Shown piece by piece: positions 45,237-52,437 of a stretch of 64,000 bases of DNA. Both the position numbers and the translations under genes were made by a program. Positions within the stretch are counted from its first letter, which is position 1. Every line of letters starts with the position of its first letter. Source of the DNA: Provencibacterium sp. (GTDB lineage Bacteria > Bacillota > Clostridia > Oscillospirales > Ruminococcaceae); NCBI GenBank assembly GCA_022793895.1, contig JAAWDS010000008.1, positions 1-64,000 on the forward strand, given 5' to 3'. Under the pieces are notes generated by a model, which ran no database searches, was not told the origin of the DNA, and saw only the letters and a list, made by a program, of their open reading frames with translations.

Positions 45237-45340
45237 GAAGAAGGCTCTGCCACAAAAGTATTTTTGCGGCAGAGCCTTCTTCAATGTAAGGATAAAGAGC
45301 ATCTTTCCTATAAGAAAGACGCTCTTTATAATCTTTTTAT
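45237..45340. repeat. Two further long hairpins after tuf
   Basis: A 15-bp perfect stem at 45237-45251 with 45268-45282, and a 14-bp stem with one A-C mismatch at 45294-45307 with 45314-45327, the latter followed by ATAATCTTTTTAT. They lie between the convergent tuf and glycoside hydrolase-like genes; the second probably ends transcription from one or both sides. The remaining bases of 45151-45418 hold no gene. Confidence 0.6.
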
Positions 45341-45418
45341 CATTCAGTATTTTTCCAAACAAGTAGCGAACTAACGGCGCTAAATACTTCTGTTTTCTCG
45401 CAAGGATTAGAGAAAGGC

Positions 45419-46660
45419 TTAATACACAACGACGTAACTATCCAATCCTACTTCTGTAAGCGCTCGGATCTGTTCATCCAGATCCTCTTGTGTATACGGT
45501 TTAGTAAATTCAGCTCTAAAATTCCAATCAGTATATCCTTGCAGCCAAGGAATAATCGTTGAGGGTTTGGGAAGGATGGAGACGGCTTTTCCGGCTACCG
45601 CCCGGACTGTTTCAAAAGGAGTGGTAACAGGCGCTTGGAGCCGGAAATTTTCGACTTCAAAAACTTCGCCAAAGAGCGCAGGCATCATCTTTACAGAGAG
45701 GGGGCTGGTGAAAATTTGAGAAGGGTTCACACCGTCATAGGGAAGGGCAACATCTTGGCCAAGCAGCTGAGGTCCGGATACACAGGGAATCAACGTCGTC
45801 CCCTGGTTCTTCAAATCCTCTTTTAATCCTTCGGTGAAGGTGCGGAGAAGAGCCGCCTTGTCCGGCTCTGCGGCCTGACTGCCGAAGGTTGCCTGGTCGC
45901 GCCCATAGCCTTCCGGGAACTGGATAGCTTCTATAAAGAGCAGCGGAAGGCCCATTCCGGCGGCTTCCAGCGCTAGGCTGCGGATATATTCCTGGGCGGC
46001 GGAAGAATAAGGGTTCAGCCAGGGCCTTCCCCCTGCTTCCTCCGTGTTGTCCAGCCAGGTCCATCCGGTATCTCCATATTGAACGGCCATCGCTTTGTCG
46101 GCGTAAGGGGCAAGAGCGTCGCGGAAGGCGTGGATACGCCCCGCCGTTTGATAGCCGGCGGCTTGCAGGGAGGCAATGGTAGCCGCCAGATCGATAGCTC
46201 CTTCCTGCTGGATTCCGGCGGTAGAGGCCAACTCCACCTGACTTTGATAGAGCACCCGTCCCTCTGCGTTTTTGAGATCGATCAGCGCCGTGTTCACATC
46301 CGGCAGCGTGAGGCTTTCCAGATAAGAAACGGCTTGTCCGCTCAATAAAACCTCTTCCGGGATATAGACGGCATGCAGGCCGTTTATCGTTCTATGCGGT
46401 TCTGCTTCTGCATTCTCCGGTTCACTCTCGGAAGGATCGGAGGAGGGTGGGAGAGGCTCCGGCTCCGATTCGCTGACGGAGGAGGCTTCCATGCGCTGCA
46501 AGAGCTGCCCGGACCAAAAGTCTCGGACAGGCTCATAAATGCTGAATCCGACAAATGCGAGCACGGCTAACAGGAGCAGCAGTAGGGCAGTCTTGAAGGG
46601 AGAGAAACGCCTGCGCCTGTAAATATGCCGGTATCGCTTTATTTTGTAAGACTTCGCCAT
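45419..46660 (-). CDS. Putative glycoside hydrolase-like protein (DUF4015/PF13200 type), membrane-anchored
   Basis: 413 residues. A basic N-terminus (KIKRYRHIYRRRRFSPFK) and one transmembrane helix (about 24-42) are followed by a Ser/Glu/Pro-rich linker and an extracellular domain. The domain resembles the putative glycosyl hydrolase family: NTALIDLKNAEGRVLYQSQ, GRIHAFRDALAPYADKAM, WLNPYSSAAQEYIRSLALEA and LLFIEAIQFPEGYGRD near the expected barrel strands. Substrate and activity are unknown. The ATG lies 33 bases after rnfA, so it is probably the last gene of the Rnf-like operon. Confidence 0.75.
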   Translation of the reverse strand: MAKSYKIKRYRHIYRRRRFSPFKTALLLLLLAVLAFVGFSIYEPVRDFWSGQLLQRMEASSVSESEPEPLPPSSDPSESEPENAEAEPHRTINGLHAVYIPEEVLLSGQAVSYLESLTLPDVNTALIDLKNAEGRVLYQSQVELASTAGIQQEGAIDLAATIASLQAAGYQTAGRIHAFRDALAPYADKAMAVQYGDTGWTWLDNTEEAGGRPWLNPYSSAAQEYIRSLALEAAGMGLPLLFIEAIQFPEGYGRDQATFGSQAAEPDKAALLRTFTEGLKEDLKNQGTTLIPCVSGPQLLGQDVALPYDGVNPSQIFTSPLSVKMMPALFGEVFEVENFRLQAPVTTPFETVRAVAGKAVSILPKPSTIIPWLQGYTDWNFRAEFTKPYTQEDLDEQIRALTEVGLDSYVVVY

Positions 46661-46693
46661 GGTTCGCCTCCTTCCGTATCGTTTGCGGCGTAG

Positions 46694-47284
46694 TTAGGTG
46701 GGGAGCTGATGGCCGATCATACCATAGATGGCAAGCGATACGAGACCCACATATAGCAGCAGGATGGGCAGGCCCTTAAAAGAGCGCGGCAGGGTAATGA
46801 GCTCCAGCCTGCGCCGGCCGGAATAGACAAGCAGCAAGGCCAGCATATAACCGACTCCAATTCCGAATCCGTAGCCGAAGGTGGAGGCCAGGGAGTGCTG
46901 CATATTTACAGCGAGCACCATTGAGCCCAGGACTGCACAGTTAAAGGCGGAAATGGGCAGCATCCTCCGAACCATCCGCATCCGCAGAGGAAGAAGGCGA
47001 TCGCAGCCCAGATAGAAGGCCAGATAAAGGAGAGAAATTCCAACCAAAAAGAAGAAAGAACGCAGCGCCGGGGAAACGGTATGATCGTACAACAGATAGT
47101 TGACGCCATAACCCACAAAGGAGCACAGGGTAGTGAAGAGGGTAAGTAATCCGCCATGGATCAGGATCTGCTTGATCGATCCGAAGAAGGCCACCTGACC
47201 GACCCCTAATGTCCGTGCGAACAGAGCGTTTTCCATAAGGATGGCAGTCAGCGCATAGATAAAGAACAATCCGATCGATTCCAT
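46694..47284 (-). CDS. RnfA-like membrane subunit (one canonical cysteine missing)
   Basis: 196 residues, six predicted helices. The family is clear from LPISAFNCAVLGSMVLAVNM (about 109-128), YGFGIGVGYMLALLLVYSGRRRL and the C-terminal SFKGLPILLLYVGLVSLAIYG. In Rnf/Nqr complexes this subunit and RnfE each give two cysteines to an intramembrane [2Fe-2S] centre. Here NCAVLG keeps the second cysteine, but the first, expected in a GLCPF-type motif, is replaced (GVGQVAFFG, 27-35). It starts at ATG 47284, four bases after the rnfE stop. The altered ligand set makes normal electron transfer doubtful. Confidence 0.85.
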   Translation of the reverse strand: MESIGLFFIYALTAILMENALFARTLGVGQVAFFGSIKQILIHGGLLTLFTTLCSFVGYGVNYLLYDHTVSPALRSFFFLVGISLLYLAFYLGCDRLLPLRMRMVRRMLPISAFNCAVLGSMVLAVNMQHSLASTFGYGFGIGVGYMLALLLVYSGRRRLELITLPRSFKGLPILLLYVGLVSLAIYGMIGHQLPT

Positions 47285-47288
47285 TGCG

Positions 47289-48065
47289 TCAGCGTCCCCC
47301 TTTCTCCGGTTTATCCGGGTGAAGGTGTTTCCGTGCGGCGTCAGGGGCGAGAGGAGCGGGAAGATCCGCCAACAGATCCTCCTCTGGAACTTCCTCATTG
47401 GCGAGGGAGGCTTCCAGAGCATAACGGTTCAGATCGCTGACATAGAGGGAAACGCGCAGCAGACGGCCGAAATATTTGGCCGCGGCGGCCAGAAAGGCGG
47501 CCAGGATGCAGCCCCCAAACGGGATCAATAGTCCGCCGAGCCGGTAGCTGAAAGAGGGGAGGGGAATCCCCCACAGCGATCCGTTTCCAAAAATCTCCCG
47601 GATAGCGCCGCAAGAAAATAGGATCACCGCCAGTCCGCTCAACTGGAGCAGCGCATGCAGCAGCGCACGCAGCGGATTGGAAAGCTCGGCTTCCTTTTCA
47701 CAGTGGTAAAACATCAGAGTATTTACCGCGATAATGGGAAAATAGAGCCCCAAAGAGTTGAGAACGGTGGGAAACAGCCCGGTAAGAAAGCTCTCCAGGG
47801 GGATGAGCAGAGCGGCTGCGCAGAGCGAAAACAATAGCGGCCGCAGCCAACTTGGCAAGAAGCGCCCTACGAGCGAGCTGAGCAGCATCAAAGGCAGCGT
47901 GACGGCGACAAGGCCGGTTAGGATACAAAAGGAAGCCTGCAATGAGAAGGTCGCTGCAATTGCAAAGGGCAGTGCAAGTCCGAGCGAAAGGACCGGGTTG
48001 CCGGTCAACAGGCCGGAAAAACGGTGCATGCGCCGGCTGTGCCTGCGGGTTTTATGGAGATACAT
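47289..48065 (-). CDS. RnfE-like membrane subunit (both canonical cysteines missing)
   Basis: 258 residues. Family marks are GNPVLSLGLALPFAIAAT (22-39), FPIIAVNTLMFYH (109-121) and IREIFGNGSL (155-164). Canonical RnfE has GLCP in the first and NC in the second; here these read GLALP and NT, so neither cysteine is kept, although a cysteine follows at 122. The C-terminus carries a charged extension of about 60 residues. ATG 48065 was chosen because the GTG at 48077 lies directly against AAAGGA. The 159-base gap to rnfD is where rnfG normally sits and holds no such gene. Confidence 0.82.
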   Translation of the reverse strand: MYLHKTRRHSRRMHRFSGLLTGNPVLSLGLALPFAIAATFSLQASFCILTGLVAVTLPLMLLSSLVGRFLPSWLRPLLFSLCAAALLIPLESFLTGLFPTVLNSLGLYFPIIAVNTLMFYHCEKEAELSNPLRALLHALLQLSGLAVILFSCGAIREIFGNGSLWGIPLPSFSYRLGGLLIPFGGCILAAFLAAAAKYFGRLLRVSLYVSDLNRYALEASLANEEVPEEDLLADLPAPLAPDAARKHLHPDKPEKGGR

Positions 48066-48224
48066 GCGGGTGGCCACTTCCTTTCTTGAAAGCGATATCC
48101 AGGAGCCGTCTGCGCCCCGGCCGCCTTCTTTGCAGAGGGGAGGCAGGACCGTCAGACACCCGGTTGTAAACGGCAGGGAGCGTCTCCTTACCGGAAAATC
48201 CAGAAAACATCGGGGAAGAGGCTG

Positions 48225-49196
48225 TCACAGCGCAGCCCGCCTTCTTACTCGGCGGCGGATCCCCTCTTCTAAATAGTCAAACATCGGGGCGATGGCGTTG
48301 CAGAGCAGCAGCGAAAAGGCAAACGATTCTTCAAAGCCGCCGAATTGCCGGAAGAGCATCGTCACCACCCCGGCAAAGACGGCATAGACGGTAGTGGCAA
48401 TCCCGCGTTTCGGGCTTGTTACCGGATCGGTCAGCATAAAGACCGCGCCCAGGATCAGGTAGCCGGAAAACAGCTCATACATGACCGAGAGCGTTCCGCT
48501 GATCGGTACGCGCGGGAAACAAAAGGCATACAGCGCGCAGGTCAGCAGAAAACAGACAGGGGCTTGCCCATGGACTGCGCGCCGAACCACCAGGTAAAGA
48601 AGGCAGGCACAGACGACCAGGGCGTTGGTCGCCCCCATCGGACCGGCCACATTGCCCAAAAGCATCTCCATAAAATCGCCGCCGGTGGGCACGCCGCCCG
48701 CCTTGAGCGTATAGGCGGCCGAATAGACTAAGCGGCCTTCAAACTTACCGAATACTGGAACCGGCTCTAATGGGGTCGGATAGCCGAAAACCTCGCGGGA
48801 GAAGCAGATCGAGACAAAGGCAATGCCGCCCGCAGCAGGGTTGAAAAGGTTTTGTCCCACCCCGCCGAAGGGATATTTGACGATTAAAAGCGCAAAGGCC
48901 ACCGCAGTGGCCACCGTTGCGTAACTCACCGAGGCGGGGAGCAGAAGAGGAATGAGCAGGGCCGTTACCGCCGAGGAGTGATCGCGCAGGCTGAACCGCT
49001 CTCCCAGCAGCAGCTTGCAAACGATATCGCAGACCAAGGCGGTGAGCAGAGCAAAAAGCCCCAGAACGACAGCCCGCACCCCATAATAATAGCTGGCCAT
49101 GAGGTAGATGGCAGCCAGGACGATCAAGACGTCGTCCATAATCGTTTTGTTGGAATCCCGTCCCCGGATATGGGGAGGGTTATACGCTCTGAGCAT
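48225..49196 (-). CDS. RnfD-like membrane subunit (flavinylation motif altered)
   Basis: 323 residues with about eight to ten helices. The family is shown by KYPFGGVGQNLFNPAAGG (107-124), LLGNVAGPMGATNALVV and FMLTDPVTSPKRG. Canonical RnfD carries FMN on a threonine in an S-[GA]-A-T-P-L-type motif just before the LKAGG segment; here that place reads SAAYTLKAGG (159-168), without the threonine at the expected position. ATG 49196 overlaps the end of rnfC by 17 bases. The protein would be the main ion-conducting partner of RnfE and RnfA in a normal complex. Confidence 0.83.
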   Translation of the reverse strand: MLRAYNPPHIRGRDSNKTIMDDVLIVLAAIYLMASYYYGVRAVVLGLFALLTALVCDIVCKLLLGERFSLRDHSSAVTALLIPLLLPASVSYATVATAVAFALLIVKYPFGGVGQNLFNPAAGGIAFVSICFSREVFGYPTPLEPVPVFGKFEGRLVYSAAYTLKAGGVPTGGDFMEMLLGNVAGPMGATNALVVCACLLYLVVRRAVHGQAPVCFLLTCALYAFCFPRVPISGTLSVMYELFSGYLILGAVFMLTDPVTSPKRGIATTVYAVFAGVVTMLFRQFGGFEESFAFSLLLCNAIAPMFDYLEEGIRRRVRRRAAL

Positions 49197-50280
49197 GTTC
49201 CTCCACCTCCTCACCAGCCGCTTCCGGCTGTACAGTTTGCGTCCGGTCGTCCAGCGCGGCAATGAGGCTGCCGGCGCGCCGTATCCGATAGGAGAGATCC
49301 AGCTTGGCGGGGCAGACATAGCTGCAAGTCCCGCAATTTAAGCACTGATCCGCATCAAAGCGGCGCAGCATGGACACATTCCCCAGAACGGCCGCTTTAT
49401 ACAGATAGACCGGCGCAAGCCCCCGCGGACAGACGCGCACACAGCGCCCGCAGCCGATACAATGATAGTTTCGGTCCCGGCGGTCGCTTTTAAACGCCAG
49501 CACGGCGCGGGTGGTCGCCTGGACGGTTTCCTCATCGGGATCTTGGATACATAGGCCGGTCATCGGTCCGCCGGAGATGATGCGGGAAGGTTCCTCGAAG
49601 AGCCCGCAGCGGTCCAGGACCTGCGAAAAAGAGGCGCCTATCTGAACTTCCAGATTGACCGGGTTGGCTACACAGTTGCCCGCTACGGTGACAAAACAGG
49701 TGGTTTGCTGGATAGCCTGATGGATGGCGCGGTAAAGATGGATGAGAGCGCAGGCGCCAATGAGCAGCGTTTCCTCCGGGCCGTCGGTCAGCTTGGCGCG
49801 GATCTCGACAGGATACTTTCCTGTAATCCTTTGAACGCGGACGCCATATAATGTATTGGGGATATGCAGATGGAGATCCGAAAGGTTTTTATAAACGGCT
49901 ATGCGCGTTTTAGGCTCTCCCACCGCCCGCGCGGCATATTGCAGCCCGCCAATCGCCTGCTGAGAGAGCTTGAAAAGCGGATTGAGCTGGCTGGAAACAT
50001 AGGGCTCATCGTCCAGCGCGTCGGCCACTACCGCCACCGCTTGGCGCATGCGTGCCAAACGCAGCTTTTCATCCAGCGGGAGGCCGTCCCGCTCATCCAC
50101 AATTTGAGCTTCAGCGGCATAGGCGATAATTTCATCCGAGCTGAGGGCCGCCGGATTTTCTGCGGGGGGCAAGGAGAGCGCACGCGTGCCGGCGGGCGAG
50201 GTAAAGGCCCGCAGATCGCGCGAAAGAGCGGGTTCCTTGTGCTGATCGAGTATCAGCCCTCTGGAAAATAGAAAAGCCAT
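49180..50280 (-). CDS. RnfC-like iron-sulfur protein lacking the flavin motif
   Basis: 366 residues, shorter than usual RnfC (about 430-500). Two ferredoxin motifs are intact: CIGCGRCVRVCP (274-285) and CLNCGTCSYVCP (313-324). The SLBB-like part (TVAGNCVANPVNLEVQIGAS, IISGGPMTG) is recognisable. The N-terminal biotinyl-like barrel region is not evident and the GxGGAGFPT-type motif that binds FMN and receives NADH electrons is absent; the aligned stretch is EIIAYAAEAQIVDERDGLPL (about 50-69). ATG 50280 has AAGGAGG upstream. It is first in the operon and divergent from the mecA-like gene, 45 bases away. Confidence 0.85.
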   Translation of the reverse strand: MAFLFSRGLILDQHKEPALSRDLRAFTSPAGTRALSLPPAENPAALSSDEIIAYAAEAQIVDERDGLPLDEKLRLARMRQAVAVVADALDDEPYVSSQLNPLFKLSQQAIGGLQYAARAVGEPKTRIAVYKNLSDLHLHIPNTLYGVRVQRITGKYPVEIRAKLTDGPEETLLIGACALIHLYRAIHQAIQQTTCFVTVAGNCVANPVNLEVQIGASFSQVLDRCGLFEEPSRIISGGPMTGLCIQDPDEETVQATTRAVLAFKSDRRDRNYHCIGCGRCVRVCPRGLAPVYLYKAAVLGNVSMLRRFDADQCLNCGTCSYVCPAKLDLSYRIRRAGSLIAALDDRTQTVQPEAAGEEVEEHAQSV

Positions 50281-50325
50281 TCGGCAGATAACCTCCTTTG
50301 AGGGGATAGGTTTGGGGGAAAGCAG

Positions 50326-50886
50326 ATGACCATTCAGGCCGTGGATGCACGCCGTGTGCGCATTACGCTCAGCGCAGAGGATATGCAGGCGCTGGGCATG
50401 AGCTACCAAGAGCTTCTGTTTGGCGGCGACCGGATTGGACCCGCTTTGATACGGCTGCTGGCGGCAGCCAAGGAACAGGTAGGTTTTCGCTGTGAAGCAG
50501 AAAAGCTGTTTATCGAGGTGTATCCTTTAGAAGAGGAAGGGTGCATTCTCTATTTCACAGGGCTGCGCAGGCCAGCGCGTTACCGGGTGAAGGAGAGCGG
50601 CATCCTGCCGCGTTTGTTCCTGTTCCGGGATGCGGATACGCTTTGCAGCGCCTGCCGCGCCGTTTATCGCCGGATGTCCCACCGCGTTTGGCACAGCTCG
50701 CTTTACCGGCTGGACAGGGGACAGTATGTATTGTCGGTCTATCCGTTGGACAGCCCGCGCAGCCATGTGCTTTGCCTGCTCGGAGAATTTGGGGAATATA
50801 TCGGCCAAGGGCGGCTGTTGGAAAGCGTCATCCGGGAGCATGCAGCACTGCTCAGAGAAAACGATGCCGTGGAAGTCCTCGCTTAA
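50326..50886 (+). CDS. MecA-like adaptor protein
   Basis: 186 residues. The N-terminus VDARRVRITLSAEDMQALGMSYQELLFGG matches the MecA substrate-binding domain, and the C-terminal part (YRLDRGQYVLSVYPLDSP, LLGEFGEYIG) the ClpC-binding domain, with a short linker between. MecA adaptors hand proteins to the ClpC/ClpP protease. It is transcribed away from rnfC; the two promoters must overlap in or near the 45-base gap. Confidence 0.83.
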   Translation: MTIQAVDARRVRITLSAEDMQALGMSYQELLFGGDRIGPALIRLLAAAKEQVGFRCEAEKLFIEVYPLEEEGCILYFTGLRRPARYRVKESGILPRLFLFRDADTLCSACRAVYRRMSHRVWHSSLYRLDRGQYVLSVYPLDSPRSHVLCLLGEFGEYIGQGRLLESVIREHAALLRENDAVEVLA

Positions 50887-51041
50887 GGACGGCTGCTAAA
50901 CAGCCCGTCTCCGAACTGTAAAAGCATCCGGAAAGTCTCTGCCAAGCAACTGCCACGGGAACGAACGGAAAAAGCCCTTAATTTCTATCAAACCTTCCAT
51001 ATGACCGGTTTCCGGCTGGTAGCAACTGAGGAAAGAGGCGG

Positions 51042-51070
51042 TTCTGGCCGTTCCGGCCAGAATTTTGCTC
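51042..51070 (+). terminator. Terminator of the mecA-like gene
   Basis: TTCTGGCCG/CGGCCAGAA stem (51042-51050 with 51054-51062), three-base loop, followed by TTTTGCTCTTT. Confidence 0.75.
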
Positions 51071-51077
51071 TTTCCTG

Positions 51078-51110
51078 AGGCTTCACTCAAAACTCTTTTG
51101 AGTGAAGCCT
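51078..51110 (-). terminator. Hairpin containing the rpe stop codon
   Basis: A perfect 15-bp stem (51078-51092 with 51096-51110), loop CTC. The rpe stop codon (51083-51085) and its last eight or so codons lie within it. No T-run follows on the minus strand. Confidence 0.5.
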
Positions 51111-51757
51111 GCGGCACGGAGCTCGCGCACGGCCTGGGCATAGTCGGGCCGGCCGAAGAGGGCCGTTCCGGCAACCAATACATTTGCGCCTGCCGCAGCC
51201 GCTTTAGGCGCGGTATGGCAGTCGATTCCGCCGTCTACCTCGATGTCGGGCGCGAGTCCCTGCCGTTCCGCTTCTTCGCGCAGCGCAGCGATTTTAGGAA
51301 GCATCTCCTCTTTAAATGCCTGGCCTCCAAAGCCGGGCTCGACGGTCATGACCATGACCGTTTCACACTGTGCAAGGTAGGGAAAGGCCGCCTGTGCCGG
51401 TGTGGCTGGTTTGAGGACAAGCCCGGCCCGGCAGCCGAGCGCATGGATGGCCTTGAGGGTATCGGGAACGGGGCTATCCGCTTCAAGATGGAAGGTAATG
51501 CAGGAGGCGCCCGCACGAACAAAATCTTCTACGTAACGCAGCGGTTCGCTCAGCATGAGGTGGACATCCAGCTCCAAACGGGTGACGCGATGCAGCGCAG
51601 CCGCCACAGCCGGGCCAAGAGTCAGGTTCGGGACGAAATGCCCGTCCATTACGTCGATATGCAGCATGTCTGCTCCGGCGGCTTCCATCCTCCGCCCTTC
51701 TTCTCCAAGAGCGGCAAAATCGCTTGCCAGAATAGACGGCGCGATTTTTATCTCCAA
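51083..51757 (-). CDS. rpe: Ribulose-phosphate 3-epimerase
   Basis: 224 residues. Interconverts ribulose 5-phosphate and xylulose 5-phosphate. The barrel motifs are standard: KIAPSILASDFAALGEE, HIDVMDGHFVPNLTLGP, LDVHLMLSEP, MTVEPGFGGQAF and DIEVDGGI. The TTG at 51757 is the start, preceded by GAGGAAGTGAG; no ATG is available nearby. A promoter lies at 51875-51903. Confidence 0.96.
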   Translation of the reverse strand: MEIKIAPSILASDFAALGEEGRRMEAAGADMLHIDVMDGHFVPNLTLGPAVAAALHRVTRLELDVHLMLSEPLRYVEDFVRAGASCITFHLEADSPVPDTLKAIHALGCRAGLVLKPATPAQAAFPYLAQCETVMVMTVEPGFGGQAFKEEMLPKIAALREEAERQGLAPDIEVDGGIDCHTAPKAAAAGANVLVAGTALFGRPDYAQAVRELRAAGFTQKSFE

Positions 51758-51874
51758 GCGGCTCACTTCCTCATCCGATTCGAGCTCCTTGCAGCATCGG
51801 AAGGGTATCCCAAGGGTAGGGAATATCCAGCCGTTCCAGGTAGGACGGCCTCCGGGCAACAAAAGAGCAATTCT

Positions 51875-51903
51875 ATTGTATAATAAAAATCCGATGAAAT
51901 CAA
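51875..51903 (-). promoter_or_regulatory. Promoter of rpe
   Basis: On the minus strand TTGATT (51903-51898), 17-base spacer, TACAAT (51880-51875), about 118 bases before the TTG start. Confidence 0.75.
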
Positions 51904-51953
51904 CCTTTCGCCGGAAAATGAAGGTTTTGGAAGGGAAAGATGTGAGAATATGT

Positions 51954-52004
51954 ATAAAACTCGCGGCTTCTTCACCGTTTTACTAGGTGGAGAGGCCGCG
52001 AGTT
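51954..52004 (-). terminator. Terminator of the polymer cluster
   Basis: An interrupted stem with AACTCGCGGC/GCCGCGAGTT at its base (51958-51967 with 51995-52004) and a CACC/GGTG upper part; TTTTATACATAT follows on the minus strand. It ends the long minus-strand cluster. The rest of 51758-52122 holds only the rpe promoter. Confidence 0.75.
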
Positions 52005-52122
52005 GTTGAAAAAGGGCGTGGGGAGAAACAAAGAGATACGGTAAAGAAACGCTTTGTTCGACACACCTGTTGTTATGGATATCTGCGGTGCCAGGCTTGC
52101 AGGATAGACCAGCCAGTACCGG

Positions 52123-52389
52123 TTATTTTTTCTCTGCGTCGTCTTTAAACTCAACGACGTCATCCTCGACCGATTTTTTAGAATTTTCGTCGATGCCGAG
52201 CTTGTTTTGAACCTTTTTCTTCGCTTTGCGCCAGTAAATTCCGATTACGGCGCCAACCGCAATCACCAATCCGGCCACTACCTGGATGGCGTAGGTCATT
52301 ACGGAAGGATCCAGGTAGGCAAAGGCGGTAGTGGAAAAGATCAGCATAATGCCCGTTACGAAAAGAATGTGGTTTAAAATCCTTATCAT
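52123..52389 (-). CDS. Small membrane protein of the polymer cluster
   Basis: 88 residues. Two hydrophobic segments (about 5-25 and 31-53) with AYLDPSVMTYAIQVVAG between and inside them, then a basic stretch (WRKAKKKVQNK) and an acidic tail. I recall similar small proteins beside cell-wall polymer genes in Clostridia but know no function. The first segment may be a signal peptide (cut after AFA). It is the last gene before the terminator. Confidence 0.7.
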   Translation of the reverse strand: MIRILNHILFVTGIMLIFSTTAFAYLDPSVMTYAIQVVAGLVIAVGAVIGIYWRKAKKKVQNKLGIDENSKKSVEDDVVEFKDDAEKK

Positions 52390-52437
52390 TTTTCATACTC
52401 CTTTTTATGATAAAATAGTTTAAGGAAGAGCAGCTTA

